Assembly: GCF_014196745.1 (NCBI RefSeq)
Contig: NZ_JACIEH010000001.1
Location: 1,674,001 to 1,738,000, forward strand
Reading direction: 5' to 3'
DNA length: 64,000 nt
Origin: Sphingomonas kyeonggiensis
GTDB taxonomy: Bacteria > Pseudomonadota > Alphaproteobacteria > Sphingomonadales > Sphingomonadaceae
The position numbers and the translations under genes were made by a program. This document shows, in pieces, positions 28,083 to 36,764 of the stretch. Positions within the stretch are counted from its first letter, which is position 1; every line of letters begins with the position of its first letter. The notes under the pieces are model-generated. The model was not told the DNA's origin, did not search any database, and worked only from the letters and a program-made list of their open reading frames with translations.

Positions 28083-29302
28083 CAGGCCGTCTCGGCGGAA
28101 ACTGCCTCCGGAGCCGCATCCTTCGCCGTCGCTCCGTTGGAATGCGCTTCGAGCACCGTCTCCAGGCTCCCGCGGATCGCGCGAAGCTGTTGCGGCAGGT
28201 TCTTGGCATCGAACGCGGCATCGATCCGGGTCAGCATCGTCTCCAGCCGGACGAGCCAGATCTCGTGCAGCGGATCGGTCACCAGCGCCGGGCGCGATTC
28301 GAGAAGCGCCGTCGCCTGGTCCGCGAGATGCGCGGCATGCGCGGTCGGCCCATAGGTGGCATGGCCAAGGCTGTCCGCCAGCACCGGATTGAAGCTGTGC
28401 TTGAGCTCGGCGGCGAGCGTCTCGCGCGCCTCTTCCTGCTGCGCCTTCGACTGGACGAGATAGGTGATCGGCCACAGATCCTCGGGGCCCGCGGCGGTCG
28501 CCCCGCGCAGCAGCGCCGCCGCCGCGATCAGCTTCTGGCCCTTCACGATCTTGCGATCGGACAGGGTCACGCCGGTCAGCCGGATCTTCCGCACGATATG
28601 GGCATAGGCTTCGTGCACCCCGCTCAGGTCGATCGCGAGCGCCGCCTCGTGCAGCTCGGCGATCACCGCCTTGCCGATCGGCGCGATCGGAGCCGGCTGG
28701 CCCGCCGCCGCCCAGCCCGAACGGAGCAGCTCCGGCAGCTCATGTTCCCCGACCGGATCGACGAACATCGTCAGCAGGAACCGATCCGCGAACGCCGCGA
28801 GCAGCGTGTCCTCCGGCATCGCGTTCGATGCGGCGACGCACGAGATCAGCGGTGTCTTCATGCTGTACTGGCCGCGACGGTAGGTCCGTTCGTTGAGGAT
28901 CTTCAGAAGCGAATTGAGGATCGCGGTCGAGCCCAGGAAAATCTCGTCGAGGAAGGCGATGTCCGCCTCGGGCAGCATGCCCTGCGTGACGGGCTTGACC
29001 TGCCCGTCCTTCAACGCGGCGAGATCCAGTGCGCCGAACAGTTCCGAAGGCTCGGTGAAACGGCCGATCAGATATTCGAAGGACACCGCATCGACCGAAG
29101 CCGCGATCGCCTGCACGGCGGCCGACTTTCCGGTGCCGGGCGGGCCGATCAGCAACACATGCTCGCGCGAGATCAGGCCGAGCATGACGAGTTCGAGCAA
29201 GGCGCGCCGCGACACGAACTGCGCGCTAAGCGCGTCGAGATGCGCATTGACCTGAGAGACGGCGCCGGTGATCACGCGCTGGCGCTCAGCAGAAACATGC
29301 AT
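28082..29302 (-). CDS. MoxR-type AAA+ ATPase
   Basis: A 406-aa cytosolic AAA+ ATPase of the MoxR branch (helix-2-insert clade). Walker A GPPGTGKS is at residues 53-60, the MoxR motif RFTEPSELFG at 81-90, Walker B IAFLDEI at 115-121, sensor 1 Asn at 160 (VAASNAMPED), and the arginine-finger motif FADRF at 171-175. An extended helical C-terminal region (about 250-406) goes beyond the AAA+ lid. Start ATG 29302 is chosen over an upstream one because the AAA+ helix begins at MHVSAERQRVITG. MoxR proteins usually remodel or load vWA-containing partners. Here it heads a four-gene overlapping operon with the bpX-like proteins. Confidence 0.9.
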   Translation of the reverse strand: MHVSAERQRVITGAVSQVNAHLDALSAQFVSRRALLELVMLGLISREHVLLIGPPGTGKSAAVQAIAASVDAVSFEYLIGRFTEPSELFGALDLAALKDGQVKPVTQGMLPEADIAFLDEIFLGSTAILNSLLKILNERTYRRGQYSMKTPLISCVAASNAMPEDTLLAAFADRFLLTMFVDPVGEHELPELLRSGWAAAGQPAPIAPIGKAVIAELHEAALAIDLSGVHEAYAHIVRKIRLTGVTLSDRKIVKGQKLIAAAALLRGATAAGPEDLWPITYLVQSKAQQEEARETLAAELKHSFNPVLADSLGHATYGPTAHAAHLADQATALLESRPALVTDPLHEIWLVRLETMLTRIDAAFDAKNLPQQLRAIRGSLETVLEAHSNGATAKDAAPEAVSAETA

Positions 29303-29789
29303 CGTAATTCCATGGCCGGTAGTTATTTCAGCGCTTGCGTATCGGTCGAAAGCGCTGGCGCCAATCCCAAATATCGGACCAGTGACCAGCTGCCCGCCGG
29401 CATTGCCGGCCGACATGCCAGCGCTTCGAACGTTGAAATCCCTGGCAGATTTCGCGGCAACGACGGCAACTCCGCCAGAGCGATGGCTCGATTTCCCTTT
29501 TTATAACAACCATATGCAGCCCGACCGACGCTGCTTTTATCTCGCCCCGCTATTTGGGCCCTTCGTCCTGCAAGTAGAACGCGAACTCACGTTACGGTGG
29601 TCCGCGCCCACCTCGCCAGGATGGCAGGGCATCGCCGCCCACTACTTGTTCCGGCTATCGCCCTTTCAAGCATCTTCGAACTCGATGGCCACCTGGCTCA
29701 CGGCGCCCTTGGGAGTGACCCCCGTCTTTGGCGGCTCGGGCGAATTATCCGTCCTCCCTTCCCTGGCCAAGGGCACCGTCGAACCAGGA
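29303..29789. other. intergenic region upstream of the MoxR operon
   Basis: 487 bp without a supported gene, between the MoxR start and the end of the frameshifted receptor, both on the minus strand. It must contain the promoter of the MoxR operon, but I see no convincing -35/-10 pair. The AT-richer stretch at 29490-29540 is the likeliest place. No tRNA-end duplication or transposon end was seen. Confidence 0.5.
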
Positions 29790-31930
29790 TCAGAAGGCGT
29801 ATCGCAGCGTCGCCCGCGCATTTCTCGGCTCGCCATAGACGAAGCCCGGGAACCAGCTGTTGCCACTGAAGAAGGTCTTGTCGAAGATGTTGTCGACATT
29901 GAGCTGCACGGACAGCTGTCTGGTCATCTCATAGCGCGCCATGAGGTTGGCGATCGCATAGGCAGGCTGACCGATCGGCTCGACGACCCCCGTGCCGGGG
30001 TTCTGCGCGGTTACCGGGGGGCGGCTCTCCCATTTGAGCGCGCCGCCAAGGCTCAGCCCGCCGAGTGGGCCGGCAAAAGCATATTTGGTCGCCAGGTTGA
30101 ACGCCCGGCGTGGCTGGTGGCTAAGCACGTCGAGCCCGGCGGCGTCCTTCGCGCTATAGTCGCTCCAGCCCAGGCTGAGGTCCCATTGCTGCGTGACCTT
30201 CCCGACGACTTCGAGCTCATAGCCTTTGGCGACGGTCCCTGTCGCCCCGCGATAGGCCGGGTTGGAAGTGCCGGGCACGAACTGGCCCGGATCGGGGACG
30301 GCGAGATTCTCCTGTTCGATGCGATACACCGCGGCCGTCGCCAGGAGCTTGCCGCCGAGCAGCAGCGCCTTCAGGCCGGCCTCGTAACTCTTGCCTTCGA
30401 GCGGATTGAGCAGACGCCCGTTCCGGTCGCGGACATTGCCCTGCGGTTGAAGATCCTGGTGTAGCTCGCATAGGCGGACAGGTTGTCCGTGATGTCGAAG
30501 ACCAGCCCCGCATAGGGCGTGAAGACGCCCTTGTAGGTCAGCCTGTAGGCGGGGCTAGTCCCCGCAGCGTCTTCGTCTCGCCGGAAATAGCTCAGCCGTC
30601 CGCCGCCGATCACCTTGAGCGGACCGATCAGACTGATCCGCGTCGTGGCATAGACCGCCGCCTGCATGGTGGTGCCGCTGCTGGACAGATAGCGAGATCC
30701 CCATGCGGGCTGGGCGAGTTCCCCGTTCCAATGATTGAAATCCGCGATCGGATCAATCGCAACGGGATCGCGATTGGTCCAGCCATCGTCCAGGCGGTTC
30801 ACCATCGCGCCGATGGCCAGGTCATGCCGGCCTCCGAGGAGCGAGAAGGGACCGTTGGCCTGAATGCTGCCGTTCCATTGTTCGGGATCGGCCTTGAACC
30901 AATATCCGGAGGTGGCCATGCCGGAACCGCTCACCCGGTCTGGCATGCCATCGAGCCATAGCAGGCGCGACTCCTCCAGCCCCTTGTGATAACCAAGGTC
31001 GCCCCGGATACTCCATTTGCCACCCAGGTCCTGCGATAGGGTCGCGAAGGCCGATATCTCCGTGGTGTTCCAAAATCCCCAGTCGGTGCCGGTGGTCTTG
31101 GAGCGTGGCCAGCGGGTTCGCGTGCCGTCGGTATACCAATAGGGAAGCTGCGCCCACATCACGCCGTCACGGTCGTCCCGCTGATAGCTGGCGCCGACCG
31201 ACAATTTGGTGCTCGCGCCCAGGTCGGCATCGACCACGGCGTAGAGTACGAGGCCTTTCTTCTCCTCGCGATCGACGAAGCCGTCCTGCCGATAGGCCTG
31301 CGCGACGGCACGCATCCGGACCGTGCCGGCGGCATTCAGCGGCGACTGCACGTCAAGGGTCCCGGCGAAACGGTTCCACGACGCGGCCTCCAGGCTGATC
31401 TGCCCCGAGAATTCCCTGGCTTCGGCGTGCTTGCGGATCAGGTTGACGACCGCGGACGGATCACCTGCACCCTGCATCAGGCCTGCCGCGCCCCGGACCA
31501 GGTCGACGCGCTGGTATATCGCCGTGCTCGTCTCGCCGAAGCCGACATTGCCATTGGCGAATGGGGCGCCGTCGAGCTGGAAATTCTGGACGTCGAAGCC
31601 GCGCGCCGAGATCGCGCTGCGACCGCGATCAATATCTTTCTTGGAGATGCCGACGGCAAAATCGAGCGCGTCGTTGATCGATATCAGGGCCTGGTCGTCG
31701 ATCTGCTGTCGCGTAATCACGCTGATCGTCTGCGGCGTTTCGATCGGAGTGAGCGGCAATCCGGTTGCGGTGGTCGGTTGGTTGCTGCGGCCATAGCCGG
31801 TGACGACGATGCCCTCGCTGGCTTGGTCTTCGCCCGAGACCTCCTGCCCTGGCGCCTCCTGGGCATGAAGCAGCGTCGGTGTGGATATCCAGCCGGCGCC
31901 CGCCAGCAGCAGGCAGAATGAACGACGCAT
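29790..31930 (-). pseudogene. TonB-dependent siderophore receptor, frameshifted
   Basis: Outer-membrane ferric-siderophore receptor of the FhuE/FpvA type. The N-terminus is a signal peptide (MRRSFCLLLAGAGWISTPTLLHAQ) followed directly by the plug (IETPQTISVITRQQIDDQALISINDALDF) without an STN domain. The first frame runs to about 30445, where SAYASYTRIFN should continue as PQGNVRDRNGRLLNPLEGKSYE but the frame is lost. The correct continuation is in another frame down to 29790, ending RNARATLRYAF, a normal barrel end. A single missing base in a C/G run near 30444 explains this. It is either a true pseudogene or a sequencing error. A Fur-like box lies upstream. Confidence 0.85.
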
Positions 31931-32278
31931 CTATGTCCCCTTTTTATCTCGCGCCTCACCCTTCCCGCCATGCTGATCCCGGCCGCATCTGCTCGAACCG
32001 AACTGGCCACCACAGGGGCGAGCAGCATCCGGAAGTGGAGCGAGTGAGGCTCGTTCGCGAAGACGGAAGCGGTGACTTGCTTCCCTGGAAACAAAGCCAC
32101 TAATGATAATGGTTATTAATTGCAAACATGCTTTTGGAGGCACTATGCGTTGATAGTGCCGTCCGACAACGCCGCGATCGCGCACTCGTGGCCGATCATG
32201 TAGCGCCCGCCGCTCCGACAGCTCTCACGACGGGCTCGCGCTTGGCAACGGTGACAAGGAACCGGAACTGTTCGGAGG
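31931..32278. other. intergenic region with receptor promoter
   Basis: 348 bp between the cytochrome b561 stop and the siderophore-receptor start, both genes on the minus strand. It holds the Fur-like box at 32099-32117 and a ribosome site (AAGGGGACATAG) just before the receptor ATG. No coding sequence is supported. Confidence 0.6.
32099..32117 (-). promoter_or_regulatory. Fur-box-like iron-regulatory site
   Basis: The 19-mer ACTAATGATAATGGTTATT matches 14 of 19 positions of the classic Fur consensus. It is about 170 bp upstream of the siderophore-receptor start. Iron-repressed expression of the receptor is the expected meaning. The distance is rather long, so the transcription start is probably well upstream of the ATG. 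Confidence 0.6.
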
Positions 32279-32899
32279 TCATGCCGGCAAATTGGCCGGT
32301 TCCTCCACAATATCATCGCCTGGTGTCTCGAGCTCCTCTGGCGGCCCCGACACCGCAACCGGACGATGCCCGATCGTCATGCTTCGGAGCACACCGTCGC
32401 GGCGGATCAGCCCGTGCATCAACGCCGCAGCGAGATGCGTCAGGATCAGCGCGAAGAACAGCACCGCGACAATCGTGTGCGCGGTGCGCAGGAAGGCATA
32501 GATGCCCAGATCGTGCGGAAGGATCGGCGGCAGGGTGAAGCCATTTGTTACCCGGACCGGATAGCCGCCGGCCGAGAGCATGCCCCAGCCGATCAGCGGC
32601 AGGGCGAACAACGTCAGGTACAGGAGCAGGTGCGAGGCCCAGGCGATGCGCTTCTCCGCGAGCGAAAGGTCCTCGGGCAATGCCGGGGCGCCGGTCGCCA
32701 GGCGCAGCGGCAGGCGGATCAGCACCAGCACGAGTATCGCGATGCCGAGTGGGCGGTGCAGGCCCAGCAGCGTCAGATAGGCCGGCCCCACCGTGGAGAC
32801 CATGCCGACGCCGATGAACAGCATCGTGAGCACCATTGCGGCCATCAGCCAGTGGATCGCCCGCAGCGCGGGGTGGAAGTCCTGCGAGTGGCGGATCAT
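32279..32899 (-). CDS. cytochrome b561 family protein
   Basis: Four-helix, di-heme inner-membrane cytochrome b of about 206 aa. It starts MIRHSQDFHPALRAIHWLMAAMV; His residues sit in HPALRAIHW, LGLHRPLG, WASHLLLY and TAHTIVAV/LTHLAAALMH, the expected heme ligand positions. The ATG overlaps the stop of the catalase-like gene (ATGA), so the two are coupled. It probably passes quinol electrons to, or works alongside, the SrpA-type peroxidase. Both are expressed from the ECF-type promoter at 34009-34033. Confidence 0.9.
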   Translation of the reverse strand: MIRHSQDFHPALRAIHWLMAAMVLTMLFIGVGMVSTVGPAYLTLLGLHRPLGIAILVLVLIRLPLRLATGAPALPEDLSLAEKRIAWASHLLLYLTLFALPLIGWGMLSAGGYPVRVTNGFTLPPILPHDLGIYAFLRTAHTIVAVLFFALILTHLAAALMHGLIRRDGVLRSMTIGHRPVAVSGPPEELETPGDDIVEEPANLPA

Positions 32900-33975
32900 C
32901 GCGCATTCTCCCGCGCCAGGTCCTGGCCCACCGCGCTCGGGTTCGGGCCTTCCTGGGCCCTGCGCGTGAACGAGGAGGAATAGGCCTTGGACCGCCCGGC
33001 GAGCAGCGGGTCGTCGGACGGGGTAATGCCGGGCGGGAGGATGGTGGGATCGAAATTCAGGTCGCGACAGGCGCCGGTCTCTTCGGACTGGACCGCATCG
33101 ATCGTCAGCGTGCCGGCATCGATCGTGCGGTGCGGCCCGGTCCATGCCACCGCCGCCTTGTCGGTCACGTCGCCGGGATTGGCGACCACCAGCTTGAGGT
33201 GCCAGCGGGACGGCGCCTGGGCCGTGCGGGCGATCATCTCCTGGAACAGATAGTCGCGCGGCAGCTGGTCGAGGCGCTTCTTGTCCAGCCCGGCAAGCGG
33301 CGCTTCCGGCTCGAATTGCCAGCGTACCAGGCGTGTCGTGCCGCCGGCATCGGTGAAGCGGAAGGCGTTGATGCTGTAATAGGTCGCATTGGCGAAGCTG
33401 TTCGGCAGCACCGCCTGCATCATGAACGCCTGGAACGCCTTCACTTCCGGGTGCGCCTCCAGGAACGGCTTCATCACCGCCGGATCGGGCTTGCCGGTCT
33501 TCGGATCGGGTTTCGTGGCGCGTTGGAGCGCGATGAAGGACGCGACATCTGCTACGGGGAAGATCGGCGTGTGGTCCATGGCGAGCCGCCATTCCTGTCC
33601 GTCGGGCGCCCTGAGGATCAGTGCCATGGAATGGAACACGTTTCGCCCGTCGCCCGCCAGCGGGTTGCCGCCGGCGAGCGAGAAGCGGCCGATCACCGGA
33701 TAGCGGCCGGCCTTGAAGACGCTTGCGACCGACAGCCCGCTGCCTGCTCCGTCGGCCATGAAGCTGCCGCTGAAGCATAGGCCCTTGGCATGGGCCCGGC
33801 GATAGCCCGGCTGTTTCTTGCCCGTATTATATTCCAGTGCGGCGGTCACATCACCGCCGTTGATCCGTCCCGGCCCGATCCATCCGGCTGCCCAGGCGAA
33901 CCCGCCGGCAAGCAGGAGGATGATGGCACCGATCAGCGCATAGGCGCCGGCCGTGGCGCGATTCAATGAAGGCAT
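32896..33975 (-). CDS. catalase-family peroxidase (SrpA-like)
   Basis: Membrane-anchored heme peroxidase of the catalase superfamily, 359 aa. An N-terminal uncleaved anchor (GAYALIGAIILLLAGGFAWAAG) puts the domain in the periplasm. It contains the shortened catalase core: KGLCFSGSF, GRYPVIGRFSLAGGNP, HSMALILRAPDG, NATYYSINAFRF and VRWQFEPEAP. At this length it lacks the wrapping and flavodoxin-like parts of true catalases, as SrpA proteins do. Start 33975 (MPSLNRATAG) has GGGA upstream. It is the first gene of an operon with cytochrome b561, divergent from an ECF sigma gene with a matching promoter. Confidence 0.9.
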   Translation of the reverse strand: MPSLNRATAGAYALIGAIILLLAGGFAWAAGWIGPGRINGGDVTAALEYNTGKKQPGYRRAHAKGLCFSGSFMADGAGSGLSVASVFKAGRYPVIGRFSLAGGNPLAGDGRNVFHSMALILRAPDGQEWRLAMDHTPIFPVADVASFIALQRATKPDPKTGKPDPAVMKPFLEAHPEVKAFQAFMMQAVLPNSFANATYYSINAFRFTDAGGTTRLVRWQFEPEAPLAGLDKKRLDQLPRDYLFQEMIARTAQAPSRWHLKLVVANPGDVTDKAAVAWTGPHRTIDAGTLTIDAVQSEETGACRDLNFDPTILPPGITPSDDPLLAGRSKAYSSSFTRRAQEGPNPSAVGQDLARENAR

Positions 33976-34008
33976 GTCGCGTCGTTCCCTGATAGCTTCT
34001 GCCCGTTG

Positions 34009-34033
34009 GACGATACGCACCGCATATTATTCC
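34009..34033 (-). promoter_or_regulatory. ECF-type promoter of srpA-like/b561 operon
   Basis: On the minus strand GGAATAA (34033-34027) is followed after exactly 14 bases by CGTC (34012-34009), the -35/-10 form of many ECF-sigma promoters. It leaves a leader of about 30 bases before the peroxidase ATG. The same two elements with the same spacing occur at 34078-34102 on the other strand. Confidence 0.8.
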
Positions 34034-34077
34034 ACGCCGGCTCTAAACTATTTTCGCGCCCTGCCCGGTCATACCTT

Positions 34078-34102
34078 GGAATAATCCCGGCCCGCCATCG
34101 TC
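34078..34102 (+). promoter_or_regulatory. ECF-type promoter of the sigma/anti-sigma operon
   Basis: GGAATAA (34078-34084), 14-base spacer, CGTC (34099-34102), identical in elements and spacing to the divergent promoter. It lies just before the sigma gene and implies autoactivation. The -10 is only 9 bases before the ATG at 34112, so translation starts either leaderless there or at an internal ATG (34124 or 34142). Confidence 0.8.
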
Positions 34103-34111
34103 CTATGCGAG

Positions 34112-34654
34112 ATGAGCCCCGGCATGTCGGCAAGCAGGGAAATGATCGCGCAGGTGCAGCCGCTGATCCCGGCGCTGCGCCGCTATGCCCGCGCGATGCT
34201 GCGCGACCGCGACGATGCCGACGACCTGGTCCAGGACGTGCTGGAGCGCGCGCTGGGAGCGTGGCACGCCCGCCGCGAGGCCGCGAGCCTGCGCTCCTGG
34301 CTGTTCGCCATCCTCCATAACCTTGCGCTCGACCGGCTTCGGCGGATCGCACGCCGCGGCACGAGCGAACCCCTCGAGGCAGTGCCCGAGGCACGGCTGG
34401 CCACGCCGGCCACGCAGGAAAGCGCAATGGAGCAGCGGGACGTGCTGACACTGGTTGCTCTGCTGCCCGAGGAGCAGCGCAGCGTGTTGTTGCTCGTGGG
34501 CGTGGAGCAGTTGAGCTATGCGGAAGCCGCGTCGGTGCTGAACCTGCCCCAGGGCACCGTCATGTCGCGCCTGTCCCGCGCCCGGGAGCGGCTTCGGCGG
34601 ATGATGGAAGGAGAGCGGCCGGCTGTCAGGCCGGCGCTGAGGATCGTGCCATGA
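34112..34654 (+). CDS. ECF-family RNA polymerase sigma factor
   Basis: Sigma-70 family regulator of 180 aa at most. Region 2 is seen in LRRYARAMLRDRDDADDLVQDVLERAL and SLRSWLFAILHNLALDRLRR; region 4 in LPEEQRSVLLLVGVEQLSYAEAASVLNLPQGTVMSRLSRARERLR. Start 34112 may be too long, because the predicted promoter ends at 34102; 34142 has AGGGAA directly upstream. The stop overlaps the anti-sigma start as ATGA. It probably drives its own operon and the divergent peroxidase/b561 operon, both with GGAATAA-N14-CGTC promoters, in a response likely to be oxidative. Confidence 0.92.
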   Translation: MSPGMSASREMIAQVQPLIPALRRYARAMLRDRDDADDLVQDVLERALGAWHARREAASLRSWLFAILHNLALDRLRRIARRGTSEPLEAVPEARLATPATQESAMEQRDVLTLVALLPEEQRSVLLLVGVEQLSYAEAASVLNLPQGTVMSRLSRARERLRRMMEGERPAVRPALRIVP

Positions 34655-35427
34655 CCGACATACCGATGAGCGAGGCCGATCTGCAGGCACATGTCGATGG
34701 GAGCCTGTCGCCGGAGCGGGATGCCGAAGTCTCCGCATGGCTGCTGGCCCATCCCGACGAGGCATTGCGGGTCGCAGCCTATCGCGCGCAGACCGAGGCG
34801 CTGCGCGCCGCGCTGGATTCGATCGCCGACGAGCCCGTCCCACCCGCGCTGGACCTGCACCTGCTCGACCGCGCACGGCATCGCCGGGCTGGGTTGCGAT
34901 CCCTGGCGATGGCAGCGAGCGTGGCCGTGCTCCTGTTCGTCGGCGGCATGGCCGGATGGGCGCTGCGAGGCTGGACGGTTGCGCCCGGTACAGGCACCGC
35001 CGCGCTCGCGCGCGAAGCAGCATCGAGCTACGCCGTCTATGCGAGCGACGAAGCGCGCCCGGTGGAGCTGGCCGCAGCGCAACGCACTGCGCTCGACGGC
35101 TGGTTTTCGGCGCGACTGGCGAGGCCGATCGCTGCGCCGGACCTGCGTTCCGCAGGGCTCAGCCTGATCGGCGGCCGGCTCGTGGCGACCGAGCACGGCC
35201 CGGCCGGCCTCTATCTCTATCGCGACGGCAAGGGCCGCCGCATGGCACTCTATGTGCGCCCCATGGAAGTCGAAGGGACCGCGCGCATGACCGCGCGGCG
35301 GGAAAGTGGCGTCAGCGGGTGGACCTGGGCGGACGAAGGGCTCGGCTTCGGCGTGTTCGGAAGTGCATCTCCCGAATATCTGCACGACGCCGCGAACCAG
35401 GTCCGATTGCAGTTCCAGCGGACATGA
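34651..35427 (+). CDS. transmembrane anti-sigma factor
   Basis: A 258-aa partner of the adjacent ECF sigma. The cytosolic N-terminus (MSEADLQAHVDGSLSPERDAEVSAWLLAHP) is a zinc-less anti-sigma domain of the type found in membrane anti-sigma factors. One membrane helix follows (about 90-110, SLAMAASVAVLLFVGGMAGWAL). A periplasmic domain of about 145 aa comes next (RSAGLSLIGGRLVATEHGPAGLYLYRDGKGRRMALYV). Coupled to the sigma gene by ATGA. Release of the sigma factor probably follows a periplasmic oxidant or redox signal; the signal itself cannot be read from the sequence. Confidence 0.88.
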   Translation: MTDIPMSEADLQAHVDGSLSPERDAEVSAWLLAHPDEALRVAAYRAQTEALRAALDSIADEPVPPALDLHLLDRARHRRAGLRSLAMAASVAVLLFVGGMAGWALRGWTVAPGTGTAALAREAASSYAVYASDEARPVELAAAQRTALDGWFSARLARPIAAPDLRSAGLSLIGGRLVATEHGPAGLYLYRDGKGRRMALYVRPMEVEGTARMTARRESGVSGWTWADEGLGFGVFGSASPEYLHDAANQVRLQFQRT

Positions 35428-35765
35428 GGTCTCCTCTCCAGCGGATCCAGATCCTGCGCAAACGCCTGGAATGCCGGCTGAGCCGCGGACGCAGAAGATG
35501 TTGTTGCACTGCCGTTCGCCCGAGCGAAGATCACCCACAACCCGTTCGTCAGCACCTGGCGATACTATGCGAGAATGCTTCCGAAGGATGTGGCCCGACT
35601 GGTGATTTGCCTGGCCGATCCAGGGAAGTCGGCCGTTGCCCGAAAAGCCGGAACGACCCAATCGCGGAATCGAGCGATCTTGCGCGCGTGGCGGCGGCTT
35701 TGGACATATCCGAACGCGTGGCACCAAGGGCGAGAACTGGGTGCCACGCTGGAGGCCTTCCGTGT
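35428..35765. other. intergenic region, no gene recognised
   Basis: 338 bp between the converging ends of the anti-sigma and FecR-like genes. I see no supported coding sequence, tRNA or clear terminator hairpin. The short frames present look like random translation. Confidence 0.5.
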
Positions 35766-36764
35766 CTACTCGCGGACTTCGATCTCGATTTGCTCAGGCG
35801 TGTCAGCGACAATCCTTCCGAACCCATTTAGCTCGATCGCCTGAGCCAGGGCTTCGGTGTCCCCCGAGCGAAATACCCCGACGATTCGCTCGTTGGGGAC
35901 GCGATTGCCGCGGAACACCAGCTTTCGCCGGGAATAGCTGTTCATCTGCTCGACCGCATCGGCGAGCGGCTCTCCCATGAACGACAGCCGGCCAGTCAAC
36001 CAGCTGGTCGATTGTTTCAAATCTACCTGGCTGATGTCCCACCCATTGTCGTCATTGGCGACCAGCTGGCTACCTGCCTCGATCGACGCCTGGTGCTCGA
36101 CGGGGCGCCGGGGCCCCTTCTCGGTCACTTCGACCACACCCTCGGACACCGTCACGACGACGCGGTTCCGGTCGATCCGCACTTCGAATGCAGTGCCGAC
36201 CGCCCGCACCTGCTTGTTCCCCACCGTCACCACGAAGGGCCGCTTCCGGTCTTTCGCTACCTTGAAAAAGGCCCGGCCACGCTCGAGCGTCACTGCGCGC
36301 CGACGCTCGTCCATTCGGATCACCAGCGCGCTGTCGGAATCGATCGAAACGCTTGAGGTGTCGGCAAGGACGATCCCCGTGCGCTGACCGACGCCGGTGA
36401 AGAAATGATGCCCGCTCGCGGCCACCGCCTGCGGTTCGGGCGCGAGTATTTGCCATCCGACCAGCCCAACGCCGGGCACCGCCAGCAGCAGGGCAATCGC
36501 CGCTGCAATGGCGCGATGGCGCCGCGCCCGCTGCTCGGGGCCGAAACGTGCGAGATCGCTGCGCAGCACCTCGCGCAGCCGGGGGTCGTCGGCGACGGCC
36601 CCGGTGAGTGCCCAGACCCTGTCCATCTCCTCGGTCGCGGCTACCTCGTCGTCGCTCGGAAGCGCCGGGTCGAGTTCCGGATCATGCGCCCGCCACGCGA
36701 GAAAACGCTGCGCTGCGCGTTCTCGAACGGACCTGTCCGGTCGCATGCGGCGGCGGCCGATCAT
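35766..36764 (-). CDS. FecR-family anti-sigma/signal transducer
   Basis: Inner-membrane regulator of 332 aa that relays occupancy of a TonB receptor to a FecI-type sigma factor. The N-terminal cytosolic domain (ERAAQRFLAWRAHDPELDP) is of the DUF4880 kind. One membrane helix lies at about 86-108 (AIAAAIALLLAVPGVGLVGW). The FecR domain follows (SVSIDSDSALVIRMDERRRAVTLERGRAFFKVAKD...FVVTVGNKQVRAVGTAFEVR), then a C-terminal STN-like part (LSFMGEPLADAVEQMNSYSRRKLV). Its start overlaps the sigma gene stop (ATGA). The likely receptor partner is the STN-bearing receptor at 42315-45653. Confidence 0.92.
   Translation of the reverse strand: MIGRRRMRPDRSVRERAAQRFLAWRAHDPELDPALPSDDEVAATEEMDRVWALTGAVADDPRLREVLRSDLARFGPEQRARRHRAIAAAIALLLAVPGVGLVGWQILAPEPQAVAASGHHFFTGVGQRTGIVLADTSSVSIDSDSALVIRMDERRRAVTLERGRAFFKVAKDRKRPFVVTVGNKQVRAVGTAFEVRIDRNRVVVTVSEGVVEVTEKGPRRPVEHQASIEAGSQLVANDDNGWDISQVDLKQSTSWLTGRLSFMGEPLADAVEQMNSYSRRKLVFRGNRVPNERIVGVFRSGDTEALAQAIELNGFGRIVADTPEQIEIEVRE

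Noticed and set aside
29437..29470. Possible third copy of the 32-bp hairpin repeat
   Set aside because: Only loosely similar (TCCCTGGC...TTCGCGGCAACGACGG) and the stem does not pair, so I do not count it as a copy.
22480..29789. Genomic island with att sites at tRNA-Glu
   Set aside because: No integrase and no duplicate of the tRNA 3' end were found in the window, so island boundaries cannot be shown.
29268..30464. 398-codon plus-strand frame over the MoxR promoter region and receptor end
   Set aside because: Most of it is antisense to the receptor barrel; there is no ribosome site and no domain.
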